The notes: generated by a model not told the origin, from the sequence alone. 64,000 nt of DNA from Vibrio sp. CDRSL-10 TSBA (GCA_039696685.1 CP155565.1:1426001-1490000); one strand, 5' to 3'. Counted from the first letter of the stretch, positions 1 to 9,218 are shown. Made by a program: numbers and translations.

Positions 1-998
1 TCTCAGCGAAAACCTTCCATCTGCCATTTATTAAGACTCTGCCAGAGCTGGAACTGACCGCCATCAGCTCAAGCCAGCAGGACGCGGTGAAAGCCGACTG
101 GCCGGAAGTGGAGTGGTTTGCCGATGCCAACTCACTGCTCGACAACAGCGACGCAGAGCTGGTCATCATCACGGCGCCGAACGATGTGCATTTCTCTCTG
201 GCCAAACGTGCGCTGGAAAACGGCAAAAACGTGATTGTTGAAAAGCCGTTTGTAACCCGCATTGAAGACGGCGAAAAGCTGATTGCGCTGGCGAATGAAA
301 AAGGCCTGACCCTGAGTGTGTTCCACAACCGCCGCTGGGACGGTGACTTCCTGACTGTGAAGAAGCTGATCGAAGACGGCGCACTGGGCGAAGTGAAACT
401 GTTTGAATCTCACTTTGACCGTTACCGTCCGGAAATCCGTCAGCGCTGGCGCGAGCAGTCGCAGGACGGCGGCGGCATCCTGTTTGACCTGGCTCCGCAC
501 CTGCTGGATCAGGCGCTGATGCTGTTTGGTCTGCCACAGGCGATCAATGCCCAGTGCCGTATGATGCGCCCGGGTTCGACCACGATCGACTACTACAACC
601 TGATCCTGCACTATCCGGAGCACATTGTGCACCTGCACTCTAACCTGTACAGCCCGGAGCCGAACCTGCGCTATAAAGTCTTGGGTTCAAAAGCGAAATT
701 TGAAAAATACGGCCTGGATCCGCAGGAAGGCTACCTCAAAGAAGGTCACCTGCCGGAAGCGCCGGAGTGGGCGGCTGAAGATGCGGCTCTGTGCGGCGTG
801 ATGTACAGCGAAGAGGGTTCTGAGCCGGTGAAAACCGAGCTGGGCGGTTACCAGTTGTACTTCAAAGCGGTGGCGGATGCGATTCGCCTTGGCACAGCCA
901 ACCCGGTTCCGCCACAAGAGGCGCTGCACAATATTGCGCTGATTGAGATGGCACTGGAAAGCAGCAAAACCGGCCAGACCATTCAGGTGAATCTATGA
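1..998 (+). CDS. Gfo/Idh/MocA family oxidoreductase, YdgJ-like (5' partial)
   Basis: NAD(P)-dependent sugar or polyol-type dehydrogenase. The frame is open to the left window edge (first full codon at base 3), so the N-terminal Rossmann GxGxxG lies outside; a GTG at 87 is internal. What is seen resembles E. coli YdgJ closely: the EKPF motif of the family (lysine of the catalytic region), the VFHNRRWD stretch, FDLAPHLLDQ and the C-terminal KYGLDPQE segment. The stop overlaps the start of the next gene (ATGA at 995-998), so the two are translationally coupled. The substrate cannot be read from sequence. Family call is firm; orthology to YdgJ is probable. Confidence 0.93.
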   Translation, partial: SAKTFHLPFIKTLPELELTAISSSQQDAVKADWPEVEWFADANSLLDNSDAELVIITAPNDVHFSLAKRALENGKNVIVEKPFVTRIEDGEKLIALANEKGLTLSVFHNRRWDGDFLTVKKLIEDGALGEVKLFESHFDRYRPEIRQRWREQSQDGGGILFDLAPHLLDQALMLFGLPQAINAQCRMMRPGSTTIDYYNLILHYPEHIVHLHSNLYSPEPNLRYKVLGSKAKFEKYGLDPQEGYLKEGHLPEAPEWAAEDAALCGVMYSEEGSEPVKTELGGYQLYFKAVADAIRLGTANPVPPQEALHNIALIEMALESSKTGQTIQVNL

Positions 999-1459
999 GT
1001 CTGACTCTGGAGGATGTGCTGGCGCAGGAAGCGAGCATTGAACTGAAGCACTTTAACAATGAGACCGCGTGGCAGCTTGGTTGCGAGCTTAAGCAGGCAG
1101 CAGAGCAGCTCGGTGCGGCGGTTGCGATTGAGGTGTACGGTTTCGGTCAGGTGCTGTTCCAGTATTCGATGCCGGGCACCGCGGCTGACAAGTTTGACTG
1201 GGTGCGCCGCAAGCGTAACTCGGTGCTGAAGTACAATCACAGTACCTATTATCTGTCGCTGTACAACGCGCAAAAGCAGCGTGAGTTTGAAGCGCAGCTG
1301 CACGTTGATGCTAACGAGTATTGCGGCCATGGCGGCTCATTCCCGATCCGCATCAAAGGCTCCGGCCTGGTCGGCGCGCTGACGGTGTCCGGTTTGCCGC
1401 AGGAAGCCGACCACCAACTGGTGGCCGATGCGCTGCAACGTGTGCTCAGCCAGCAATAA
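995..1459 (+). CDS. UPF0303 / haem-degrading-domain (GlcG-HbpS-like) protein
   Basis: 154 residues, a complete small protein of the DUF336/UPF0303 family (GlcG/HbpS fold, also found in yeast Ybr137w). The conserved C-terminal HGGSFPIR segment followed by a GLVGALTVSGLP strand-turn is clear. The biochemical role of bacterial UPF0303 proteins is not settled. The start overlaps the upstream oxidoreductase stop by 4 bases, indicating one operon and possibly a shared substrate. A rho-independent terminator follows at 1511-1535. Confidence 0.88.
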   Translation: MSLTLEDVLAQEASIELKHFNNETAWQLGCELKQAAEQLGAAVAIEVYGFGQVLFQYSMPGTAADKFDWVRRKRNSVLKYNHSTYYLSLYNAQKQREFEAQLHVDANEYCGHGGSFPIRIKGSGLVGALTVSGLPQEADHQLVADALQRVLSQQ

Positions 1460-1510
1460 GCTTGGTAGAACTCAAGCTTGTGCAATAAAGCTTATACAAG
1501 ACACTAAGTG

Positions 1511-1535
1511 TAAAGCCCCGCGAGGGGCTTTTTGT
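1511..1535 (+). terminator. Rho-independent terminator of the YdgJ-like/UPF0303 operon
   Basis: Perfect AAAGCCCC/GGGGCTTT stem with a GCGA loop, followed by TTT-rich sequence. It sits 50 bases after the UPF0303 stop and just before the convergent tyrS end, so it may work in both directions. Confidence 0.85.
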
Positions 1536-1567
1536 TGCGTTAAGCAGCGGGTGTTTACAGTGTAAAC

Positions 1568-2845
1568 TTAGCCCAGCTTCACCAGTGCAAACTGCTTTTT
1601 ACCCCGTTGCAGCACATAGTAACGGTCGAACAGGGCGAATTGGTCGGCAATTTGCGCGCTTGCGCAGCGCTCTCCGTTGAGCCGAATCGCCCCTTGCTGC
1701 AGCCATTCTCGCGCCTGACGTTTCGACCCCGCCAGTCCGCTGCTAAGCAACATGGCAACCACTTCCTCGCCGGGTGTCATCTCGCTGCGTGTTATGCTGA
1801 CACACGGTAATCCGTCTTGCTCTAACTGACCTAACTCGGCTGCGCTGAGCTGATTCAATTCACCGCTGAATAGGGCTTCGCTGATGCGCTGCGCACTCGC
1901 CAGTCCGTCATCGCCATGCACAAAACGGGTCACTTCACTGGCCAGAATCTGCTGCGCCTGCGGTTTGCCCTGGCGCTGTTTATCCTGCTGCTCAATCTCG
2001 GCAATCGCTTCGACGGACAAAAAGGTGTAGTAGGCGAGGAAGCGGTACACATCGCTGTCATCACTGTTGAGCCAGAACTGGTAGAACGAATACGGCGACG
2101 TTTTGCTCGCATCCAGCCACACCGCGCCGCTCTCGGTTTTACCAAACTTGGTGCCGTCGGATTTGGTGATCAGTGGCAGGGTCAGACCGTGTACTTTGTT
2201 TTGGTTGAGGCGGCGCGTCAGGTCGATACCGCTGACAATATTGCCCCACTGATCGTTGCCGCCGATCTGCAGCTGGCACTGCTGGCTGCGGTTGAGATGA
2301 GCAAAGTCATACGCCTGCAGCAGAGAGTAGCTGAATTCAGTAAACGAGATGCCCTGATCCGGACGCTGCAGACGCTGTTTCACAGACTCGCGGTTGACCA
2401 TGCTGTTGACGGAAAAATGTTTGCCGATGTCGCGAAAGAAGCGAATCACATCCATATCTTTCATCCAGTCGGCGTTGTTAACGCACTGCAGCGGCTGGCT
2501 GAGCTGCGGATTCATCAGCGCGGCAATTTGCCCGCTTAAATCCTGCACCCATTGCTGCACCGTGCCGGCATCATTGAGGCTGCGCTCGCTGGCTTTAAAA
2601 CTCGGATCGCCGATCATCCCGGTGGCGCCGCCAATCAGGGCAATCGCGCGGTGTCCGGCGTCCTGAAAGCGCTTGAGCATCAGCAGCGGCACCAGATGGC
2701 CGATGTGTAAACTGCCCGCTGTCGGGTCAAAGCCGCAGTACAGGGTTTGCGGCGTGGCAAAGGCGCTGCGCAGCTCTTCCAGGTCGGTGCTCTGCGCAAT
2801 CAGTCCGCGCGCAATCAGGTCGTCAAATAAAGTGTCTGAATTCAT
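1568..2845 (-). CDS. tyrS: Tyrosyl-tRNA synthetase
   Basis: Charges tRNA-Tyr with tyrosine in the cytoplasm. 425 residues, the normal length for a TyrRS of the E. coli/B. stearothermophilus type. Class I signatures are present: HIGH at residues 47-50 (GSLHIGHL) and KFGKT at about 235. The Y-x-C-G-F-D-P entry to the Rossmann fold and the [10 protein letters not shown] tyrosine-binding region are present. The C-terminal ~80 residues form the S4-like RNA-binding domain ([15 protein letters not shown]). Vibrios often carry two tyrS genes; which paralogue this is cannot be decided here. The frame is intact. Confidence 0.97.
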   Translation of the reverse strand: MNSDTLFDDLIARGLIAQSTDLEELRSAFATPQTLYCGFDPTAGSLHIGHLVPLLMLKRFQDAGHRAIALIGGATGMIGDPSFKASERSLNDAGTVQQWVQDLSGQIAALMNPQLSQPLQCVNNADWMKDMDVIRFFRDIGKHFSVNSMVNRESVKQRLQRPDQGISFTEFSYSLLQAYDFAHLNRSQQCQLQIGGNDQWGNIVSGIDLTRRLNQNKVHGLTLPLITKSDGTKFGKTESGAVWLDASKTSPYSFYQFWLNSDDSDVYRFLAYYTFLSVEAIAEIEQQDKQRQGKPQAQQILASEVTRFVHGDDGLASAQRISEALFSGELNQLSAAELGQLEQDGLPCVSITRSEMTPGEEVVAMLLSSGLAGSKRQAREWLQQGAIRLNGERCASAQIADQFALFDRYYVLQRGKKQFALVKLG

Positions 2846-2883
2846 ACTGCCTCCGTCAAATGATATCTGGCAGGATAAGCAAA

Positions 2884-2923
2884 GGCCCGGCGCAGGGCGA
2901 TGTCCCTAAAGGGACAATCGGGC
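2884..2923 (-). other. Nested hairpin between luxR-like gene and tyrS
   Basis: On the minus strand a GGCCCG/CGGGCC outer stem encloses a TGTCCC/GGGACA hairpin, followed by CTTTGCTT. It may be an intergenic terminator of the luxR-like gene or an attenuator in the tyrS leader. The T-tract is weak, so termination is uncertain. Confidence 0.4.
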
Positions 2924-2982
2924 CAGTTCAGAGATTAGAGATCAGATGTTAAGGAAGGAAAGCAGGGAAGTAAAACCGCCGC

Positions 2983-3783
2983 TCAGCGCGAAGCCGCGCC
3001 AATCAGGTGATTTAAAAACAGCTGAAACAGCTCGCTCAGCGAAGCGACATTGAGCTGCGCATAAATCCGTTTGCGGTGATTCTTCACTGTGCCGTGGCTG
3101 ATCCCGAGCTGTTCGGAAATGTCCTGTGAGTCGAGGCCCTGAATCAGCAGCGCCGTGATCTGCTGCTCGCGCGGGCTGAGCCGGGCATGTCCGAAACTGG
3201 CAATCGCTGCTTCAACCCAGTGGCGCAAATCCTGCGGCGCCTGGCCGCTTTCGGCCAGTATTAGCGGCTGCGGGTTCCAGTGCTGACGGCATAACGCCGC
3301 CAGCGTGGCAAAACGTTGCTCTAACGCGTGCATCTCTTCTTTAGTGACGGCATTGTGCGATGACAGAAACCCGAGATGAATCACGATGCTGCGCTGGCCT
3401 TCAAGATTAACCGCCAGAGTGATTTCATCTTGCCAGCCGGTGGCGGCATAAAACTGATGTTGATATTCGCGCTGCGCCGATTCACTGCCCGCCACCTCGC
3501 GCCAGTGAAATACCCCTTCGCTATGCTCGCGCGCCACTTTGAGATAAAACGGGTCATGCTGATAAGCGTGGGTCAGGTAATGCTGAAACAGCAGCTCACG
3601 TCTGGCCGGCAGGGAGTCATACAGATAGATCGGATGTTTATCCAGCCGATGACCAAGAATCACCGCGCAATCGAAGCTGAGCACGCTTTGCAGCACGTCA
3701 ATAAGACGCGAGCTGAACTGCGGGCTGTGCAGCGCGCTGATCGCTTCACCGAGTGCGTGATATTCCTGATAACTGACCTGCAT
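2983..3783 (-). CDS. LuxR-family transcriptional regulator
   Basis: 266 residues. The C-terminal ~60 residues are a typical LuxR/FixJ helix-turn-helix: LSPREQQITALLIQGLDSQD, then the recognition helix region ISHGTVKNHRKRIYAQL. The N-terminal ~190 residues have no phospho-receiver signature and look like a ligand-sensing domain; no autoinducer synthase is nearby, so an orphan regulator is likely. It is divergent from the M20 amidohydrolase at 3968 with about 185 bases between, so control of that gene is a reasonable inference. Confidence 0.88.
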   Translation of the reverse strand: MQVSYQEYHALGEAISALHSPQFSSRLIDVLQSVLSFDCAVILGHRLDKHPIYLYDSLPARRELLFQHYLTHAYQHDPFYLKVAREHSEGVFHWREVAGSESAQREYQHQFYAATGWQDEITLAVNLEGQRSIVIHLGFLSSHNAVTKEEMHALEQRFATLAALCRQHWNPQPLILAESGQAPQDLRHWVEAAIASFGHARLSPREQQITALLIQGLDSQDISEQLGISHGTVKNHRKRIYAQLNVASLSELFQLFLNHLIGAASR

Positions 3784-3967
3784 GAGTATCCCTTGCGTGT
3801 GACTGACGCTGTGATTTTAGCGCAGTATGCACTCTGGCGGCGGGCAAATCGAGCTTCAATTTCCAGCGCTGTCAGCAATAAATTGTGAACTCAATCAACC
3901 TATTGTCAACACACTTACGGCACTCTGGCCGGATGCACTTATGCCATGGTCACGGAGGACATTATTT

Positions 3968-5114
3968 ATGGAAGAGATTTGCTGGACCGAGTTTCGTCAC
4001 ACCCTGCATCAGTTTCCGGAGTTATCCAATCAGGAGCAGGCCACCGCGCAGCGCATTGTGGCGCAGTTTGCCCATTTTCATCCTGATAAAGTCATCACCG
4101 ATCTGGGCGGCAGCGGCGTGGCGTTTGTCTATCAGGGCAAGCAACCCGGGCCAACCACACTGATCCGCTGTGAGCTTGATGCGCTGCCGATTGCAGAAAC
4201 CAACACCTTCGCCCATCGCTCAACCCACAACGGCATATCGCACAAGTGCGGTCATGACGGCCATATGGCGATTGTCAGCGCGCTGGGTGAACAACTGAGT
4301 TCGCAGCGCCCGGCCAAGGGGCGAGTTATTCTGGCTTTTCAGCCCGCTGAAGAGACCGGCGAAGGCGCGATCAACATGGTCAATGACCCTAAGTTTGCCG
4401 ACCTTATGCCCGACTACGCCTTTGCCCTGCACAACTATCCCGGCCTGGCACTGGGCCATGTAGCGGTCAAAGCCGGATCGTTTAACTGCGCCTCGCGCGG
4501 CATGATCATCCGCCTGCACGGTAAAACTTCCCATGCGGCGCACCCGGAAAACGGCGTAAGCCCGGCAATGGCGATGTGCGAGATTGTCACTAAGCTCACC
4601 GCGCTGCCGCAGTACCTCAGCGAGCGTTGCTGGGTGACGGTGATTCACGCAAACCTGGGCGAAGTGGCCTTCGGCACCGCACCCGGCGAAGCGGTGGTGA
4701 TGGTAACCCTGCGCAGCGAAAGTAACGAAACCATGCACAGCCTGGTGGAGGCCGCCAGCCAACTGGCCCAAACCAATGCGGAGAAATACGGTTTAGGCTG
4801 GCAACTGGAATGGCAGGATGTATTTCAGGCCAGCGTGAACTCTGAGCAGGGCTGCGAAACGGGTAGTGCAAGCCTGTCAGGAGACCGGCACTCCATGCAC
4901 GATTTTAGAAGAACCAATGCGCTGGTCAGAAGATTTCGGTCAGTTTACCGCGGTCGCGAAAGAGGGCGCAATGTTCGTCCTCGGATCCGGCCAGCAAAGC
5001 CCGCAACTGCACAATCCGGATTATGATTTCCCCGATGCCCTGACCCCGGTCGGGCGGGATATTTTTGCCAGTATAGTGAGGGGGCTTCATGGTGTGGAGG
5101 AAGCTGCGCTTTGA
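3968..5114 (+). CDS. M20-family amidohydrolase/peptidase (frame broken at 4856-4860)
   Basis: Zinc-dependent hydrolase of N-acyl amino acid or peptide bonds (HipO/AbgB-type M20). ATG at 3968 has a GGAG 12 bases upstream. Metal ligands are visible: the CGHDGHM motif, AEETGEGA with the catalytic and ligand Glu, and the dimerisation-domain HGKTSHAAHPENG. As written, the frame runs out at 5026 and the C-terminus (SPQLHNPDYDFPDA, with the last histidine ligand) sits in the +1 frame from about 4866. Removing one A at 4857-4859 joins both into 381 residues, the usual family length. The divergent LuxR-type regulator may control it. Confidence 0.85.
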
Positions 5115-5204
5115 GGGTGGTTATTGATAGTGTTCGCTGGTGATTTGTTGGTTCCTTTAAGCTCAGCGGGGTACGGTGGGCGGATTTATACTAGTAGGAT
5201 ATGT

Positions 5205-5392
5205 ATGTCACGCTTTGGCTTTCTCGGCTTCTTTGAGCTTGGTGCAAGCGTGCCAGTCACTCTTTGTCTTGCCAAAGAGTAACCAGAAAGGCGCTTGGTT
5301 TCTTTGGCGCTGGCCAGGCCGGTTTTAGGCGTTCCCTACGCCAAGAATCTAAAATATCGTCCTGATTTTTTGCCCTGATTTGGTGGTTTCAA
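5205..5392 (+). repeat. Dispersed ~180 bp repeat, copy A
   Basis: Shares long blocks with copies at 6955-7072, 7107-7294 and (inverted) 10042-10218. Two hairpins are kept in the copies: CTCTTTG/CAAAGAG around 5259-5280 and GGCGT-TCCCT-ACGCC around 5328-5343. It has no credible coding content. It lies just beyond the end of the candidate immunity gene. Confidence 0.8.
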
Positions 5393-5428
5393 AAGATTAG
5401 CCAAGCGCTACACATTATGCTTGATTTG

Positions 5429-5857
5429 TTATCTCGCTAGAACATAGACTAAATGAATGCCTGTAGGGGTGAACTTAGTTAGATCTGAGCTATAAACGTA
5501 GCCATAGCGATCGAGCAGGTCCAGAGAGTGATAGGTCCAACCTGCGGCAAAGGCAATTCCGGCTAATGCGAAATAAATACACACTCTGTTCGCCAATTTC
5601 ATCCATTTAGCGTCAATAACCAACCGCGCTTGTTTGCCGGTATAAATGGCTACGCTTCCCAAAAACATCAATGATAACAGTGTGCCTAAAAAGCCTACTG
5701 GAACCCATAGAGATAAAATTGACAGTGTGACTTCCGGACGTCGGTTTAGAATGTCTATATAGTCTGCGTATAAGCCAGTAGACATCCACAGCCAACCACC
5801 TAAGGTAAAAGTCAGCATTAAAACGGATAGTATTCGGATTTTAGTTTTCGATAACAT
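5429..5857 (-). CDS. Small multi-pass membrane protein, candidate immunity protein
   Basis: 142 residues with about three to four hydrophobic segments (roughly residues 9-30, 45-70, 90-110). I do not recognise a named family. It overlaps the end of the upstream candidate membrane toxin by 17 bases on the same strand, the arrangement typical of toxin-immunity pairs whose target is the inner membrane. Base composition is AT-richer than the flanking housekeeping genes, suggesting transfer. The function is inferred only from topology and position. Confidence 0.6.
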   Translation of the reverse strand: MLSKTKIRILSVLMLTFTLGGWLWMSTGLYADYIDILNRRPEVTLSILSLWVPVGFLGTLLSLMFLGSVAIYTGKQARLVIDAKWMKLANRVCIYFALAGIAFAAGWTYHSLDLLDRYGYVYSSDLTKFTPTGIHLVYVLAR

Positions 5858-6762
5858 CTTTTAGAGCCTTAACGACATTTTGGTTTACATGCACTTCTGA
5901 CCAAGTCCATTCAATAATCAGATAAGTAAATGCAACTGCTGCTCCTGCGGCTATAATTGACCCAGTTGTTGCGATGACGGTAAGTAACATAGCTTCTCCT
6001 GCACCATATTGTAGAAGTGCTTTAAACATGTCTGCCCCGACATTACCAAACCAATCTACTAGATGGTAATCATCTTTGAAAATAAGGTCTGTTGTTGCAA
6101 TGCTTGCTGATACGATAAAAGTAAGAGCAGCAGCTCCTCGAAAATTAGAAGCTCTCGCTTTTGGGCTAAAGCCTGCTTGACTTACTTTGAACGAATTCAA
6201 TGGATACTTTTTACCGTCTAGATTAATTCGAGTTTCCGTTGACTATTGCATGTTTTAGCGATGTTCCATTCTTGCTTCCTGAAAAGGCGATGAATGTACG
6301 TCCTTTACTTTCAACTAGATCTGCTTTAACTCCCATATCACCAAATTGCTTTGCAATGGAGTGGGCGTTAAACATCGGCTCTGTATGATTAAACCAAGAC
6401 TTTGCCGTGTTAATGCTTGCTGATATGGCAGCTGTATCACGACCAGCCTCAACCCAAAGATTGTGCAGTATTTTATGTGCATCGTCTAAGTCAGCAATTA
6501 CAACATGTTGATGATTTTTTTCCATTTCATCTTCAAGAGAACACTGTTCGTCCATCGATAATTTTAAACGATCATTAACGCGTTGACCCGCCGGAGAAAC
6601 ATCATATTCGCCATTTTGTTGGCGTGCTTGAATTTGCTTCCAGTTTTCCTCACTAGCTAAATGATTTTCTTGCCGTTGTTTTGCTAGTCTTTCTTTGATG
6701 CTTAGCGGTTTTGCTTCTTCGACAGGGCGGGGATCATCTTCGATCCAGCGCAGGTTATTCAT
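5841..6762 (-). CDS. Candidate membrane-acting toxin / T6SS-type effector (frame broken at 6232-6236)
   Basis: Read as assembled this is two ORFs (6762-6223 and 6200-5841). Removing one T at 6233-6235 fuses them into 306 residues with no stop. The N-terminal ~75 residues are charged and helical (starts MNNLRWIEDDPRP). A mixed middle domain follows at about 85-190. The C-terminal ~110 residues hold two hydrophobic Gly/Ala-rich helices (LTFIVSASIATTDLIF and a GSIIAAGAAVAFTYLIIEW stretch) as in pore-forming or membrane-disrupting toxins. It has no signal peptide, PAAR or Rhs repeats. The overlapping membrane gene behind it fits immunity. The N-terminus should be compared with the short secretion domains of orphan Vibrio T6SS effectors. 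Confidence 0.6.
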
Positions 6763-6819
6763 GGCACAATTCTCTAAAAATAGTCATTACTTTTAACTAA
6801 GAAGTGCATCATAACTGCA

Positions 6820-6837
6820 TTTTTGCCGGGGCAAAAA
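6820..6837. other. Perfect hairpin upstream of the candidate toxin
   Basis: TTTTTGCC-GG-GGCAAAAA, symmetric on both strands, 58 bases upstream of the toxin start. A second short stem (CAGGC/GCCTG, about 6847-6866) follows. They could be regulatory or a terminator; no further support. Confidence 0.35.
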
Positions 6838-6954
6838 CTTGCTCACTCAGGCCATAATTTGCCTGAAGAGGGGAACTATCTATGTTCATTCTTTCAGATA
6901 GAGGTGTGTTTGATTTTCGCTCTATATTAATTGGTAATTATTCATAAGCTTTGG

Positions 6955-7072
6955 CTGTCAGTCTTTGCCTTACTAAAGAGTAACCAGAAAGGTGCTTAGG
7001 TTTTTTGGCGCTGTTCGGGGCGGTTTTAGGCGTTCCCTACGCCAAAAAGCGAAAATATCGTCGTGGTTTTGC
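6955..7072 (+). repeat. Dispersed repeat, copy B (shortened, diverged)
   Basis: Matches copies A and C from the CTTTGCCTTACTAAAGAG hairpin through the GGCGT-TCCCT-ACGCC hairpin to the AAAATATCGTC block, but lacks the left ~60 bases and the right end. It lies upstream of the candidate toxin, so the toxin pair is bracketed by copies A and B. Confidence 0.75.
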
Positions 7073-7106
7073 GCTGTTTGTTAGGGTTAATGGCTTCGTG
7101 GCGTTG

Positions 7107-7294
7107 TATGTCACGCTTGGATTTTTGTGATTTCTTTTAGGCTTGGTGCAAGCGTGCCAGTCACTCTTTGTCTTGCCAAAGAGTAACCAGAAAGGCGCTT
7201 GGGTTCTTTGGTGTCGGTCGGGCCGGTTTTAGGCGTTCCCTACGCCAAAAACCTAAAAAATCGTCCTGATTTTTTGCCCTGATTTGGTGGTTTC
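7107..7294 (+). repeat. Dispersed repeat, copy C
   Basis: Near full-length copy with the same orientation as copy A: starts GTATGTCACGCTT, ends TTGGTGGTTTCA. It contains both conserved hairpins. It stands only ~35 bases after copy B. Confidence 0.8.
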
Positions 7295-7406
7295 AGGTGA
7301 GTTATAAGTCGCTTTTGCCTCATTATTTGGTAGACCTTTTAATCAATCACATCCTGTTCATGGGTTTTTATCCTACTAAAATTTATCTATTATCCTAGTG
7401 GTGTTC

Positions 7407-7520
7407 GTTGTAAATCCCCGTGTGGTACCATGGGGAGAAATTCCATGTAACCTCATAGCATTGACGGGGCTAAGATAAAAGAAAACCTCCCTTTTCGGAC
7501 GGTTAGCTTAAAGCAAGCAA
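7407..7520 (+). ncRNA. Candidate structured leader RNA ahead of the two-gene operon
   Basis: A non-coding stretch of about 500 bases (7295-7799) precedes the 7800 gene. It contains a CCCCGT (7416-7421) / ACGGGG (7463-7468) stem enclosing a CATGG/CCATG hairpin (about 7429-7447), then a CCTCCC/T-rich section. No ORF with coding character is present. Whether it is transcribed is unknown; it could be a 5' leader, a separate RNA, or simply degenerate repeat flank. Confidence 0.3.
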
Positions 7521-7723
7521 AGGTTTTTCGATTGTGATCTAACACAATATTCGGCTTACTGTTTCTGGTTCACAGGTCTGAAATTACTTTGCGATTCATT
7601 TGAATCGGATAACTGAAATTTACTGATTACTCAGTATTAGGAGTTAGGTCGGTACTACAAAGCTGTGAGCGTATCGCATCCGATTGGGCAAGGCAGGGTT
7701 AAAGTCTTCATGTTTTAAATCAT

Positions 7724-7786
7724 AAAAAACACAACGTGAGTTCTACCTAGATGAAATCTATGATATTTTTCAAAAAAAACACAACG
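7724..7786 (+). repeat. Two AAAAAACACAACG direct repeats, 50 bases apart
   Basis: The 13-mer occurs at 7724-7736 and again at 7774-7786, a period of exactly 50 bases. A small TAGAT-GAA-ATCTA inverted repeat (7748-7760) and a TATGAT -10-like box (7759-7764) lie between. The second copy ends 13 bases before the ATG of the 7800 gene. A regulator site or translation control element is plausible. Confidence 0.4.
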
Positions 7787-7799
7787 GCAATTGGTTTCT

Positions 7800-8772
7800 A
7801 TGGCTACTAACAAAAACAACGCTCAAATTGATCTCGACTTTGTTCGTTCTCAGTTCCAAGACTCTCTTCACAAGGATGAGCAAGTAAAAACTCGTTCTTT
7901 GATTTTGAAATATAATAATTCATCTAGTCGCACTGGCGCACAAACAGAGGTGTTACATTCAGTAGCCTATTACGCAGAGGCATTGGAAATGTTTAACCAT
8001 CATCTCTTGTCTCGTATTGACCCTGATGCAAACTACGAAACTCGCTTTTAAGCGTCTAAGTGAAGGATCAATTCGTGACCATCTTTGTGAACGGATTTCA
8101 AGCTTTTTAACCACAGTAAATACGCTGTTTAATGGTGATCAGTTTTTATCTAAATTAATAGATACTGGGGATGTAAATGACATTCCTACATTCTATGAGA
8201 AAAAATCCACTCTAGAAAAAGAGCTAAGTGAACTATTTGATGTTCATGGGATTACGTTAGATGATCAAGTACTAGCTAGAGTTTTAGAATTGGTATCCAA
8301 AGCGGGAGAAGGTGTTCAAAAAGATGAAACTGTTCAATTATATGAAGTAGTTGATGATACTGATGACTCAGTTATACCTGATAATGTTATTAGATTTAAC
8401 CCTGCTTTTAGGTCTAGCGTTAAACCAAAGGATTTAGAAAAACCGAAAGTTTTGAAGTTTGATGGTGTAGATACCGTAAGAGTTTTGGTAATTAAAGTAT
8501 TCGGCAATAGTAAGTGGAAGTTTAAGAGTATAATTACTGGTGATACCTATGAAGCATCATTCAAGAATATCGAGTGGCTGAGAGATTATCAACTTGGTAA
8601 GAAGCAACAAATAGATGCAAGGCACCTATTGCAAATCAATATCAAGTATACTAAGTACTTATATGCCAGTGGAAACTATGTCATTAAAGGTGCTGTCATT
8701 GACTCTGTGGGCAAGTACTTGATAGATGACAATATAGATAACAATGAGATAGTAGCAGATGATAGAATCTAG
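7800..8772 (+). CDS. Unrecognised soluble protein, first gene of a two-gene accessory operon (frame broken at 8037-8041)
   Basis: I do not recognise the family. Removing one A at 8038-8040 joins two ORFs into 323 residues starting MATNKNNAQ at the ATG at 7800 (the in-frame TTG at 7791 is less likely). The first ~150 residues are predicted helical (RDHLCERISSFLTTVNTLF). An acidic linker lies near residue 180-190 (YEVVDDTDDS). The last ~110 residues are beta-rich (VRVLVIKVFGNSKWKFKSI). There are no membrane segments. The membrane gene behind it starts inside its last codons (ATG at 8759), so the two are tightly coupled. Low GC content and flanking repeats point to recent acquisition. Confidence 0.6.
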
Positions 8773-9170
8773 AACTCAGTTTCTTATTGATTGTTGCACC
8801 TTTCATCTTAATGATAATGGTAAAGGTTAGTCACGGTAGTTATAGCGATGTCTTCGCAGTACCAGATTGGTCAATGGCTGCTGTTGTTATATATTTTCAA
8901 TCATTTCTTATATTACTACCTCCTATTTTCGATGTGGCAAAAAAAGGAGTTGGAATAAATAGCTTCTTCCTTCTTTGGTATTTGTTAATAATGATACTTG
9001 TCGGATTGTTGCCTTCCTTTTATGTCTACACTCAAATAATTGGTTTGCCTCAAGGTAGACTCCCTTCGGTAAATTATCAAATAGCCCAAATGGGGCTATT
9101 TATATTTGCTTGTGTTAAGTTTTTTCATGATCATAATGTGGTGAGAAAACTTAGAGAAGCAGTAAAATAG
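8759..9170 (+). CDS. Four-helix membrane protein, second gene of the accessory operon (frame broken at 8779-8783)
   Basis: Starts with the ATG at 8759, overlapping the upstream gene by 14 bases. Removing one T at 8780-8782 gives 136 residues (MIESRTQFLLIVAPF...). Hydrophobic segments lie at about residues 8-22, 38-58, 66-86 and 108-122, so it is an integral membrane protein with a short basic C-terminus. No named family is recognised. A soluble partner plus a small membrane protein is a layout common to defence or toxin systems with membrane effectors, but nothing in the sequence proves such a role. A good terminator follows at once. Confidence 0.6.
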
Positions 9171-9201
9171 AAGGGGCTAACGCCCCTTTTGCCCCTTTTT
9201 T
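9171..9201 (+). terminator. Rho-independent terminator of the two-gene operon
   Basis: AAGGGGC/GCCCCTT stem with a TAAC loop, then TT and a second GCCCCTTTTTT tract. It directly follows the stop of the membrane gene. Confidence 0.85.
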
Positions 9202-9218
9202 AAATGTTACTTAGAGAT

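Noticed and set aside
5205..7294. Integron attC/VCR sites
   Set aside because: The repeats lack the R'/R'' core sites and the VCR sequence; no integrase gene is present in the window.
7295..7799. Retron msr-msd or type III toxin-antitoxin RNA
   Set aside because: No reverse transcriptase follows, and only two short repeats exist instead of a tandem array; kept only as a possible leader RNA.
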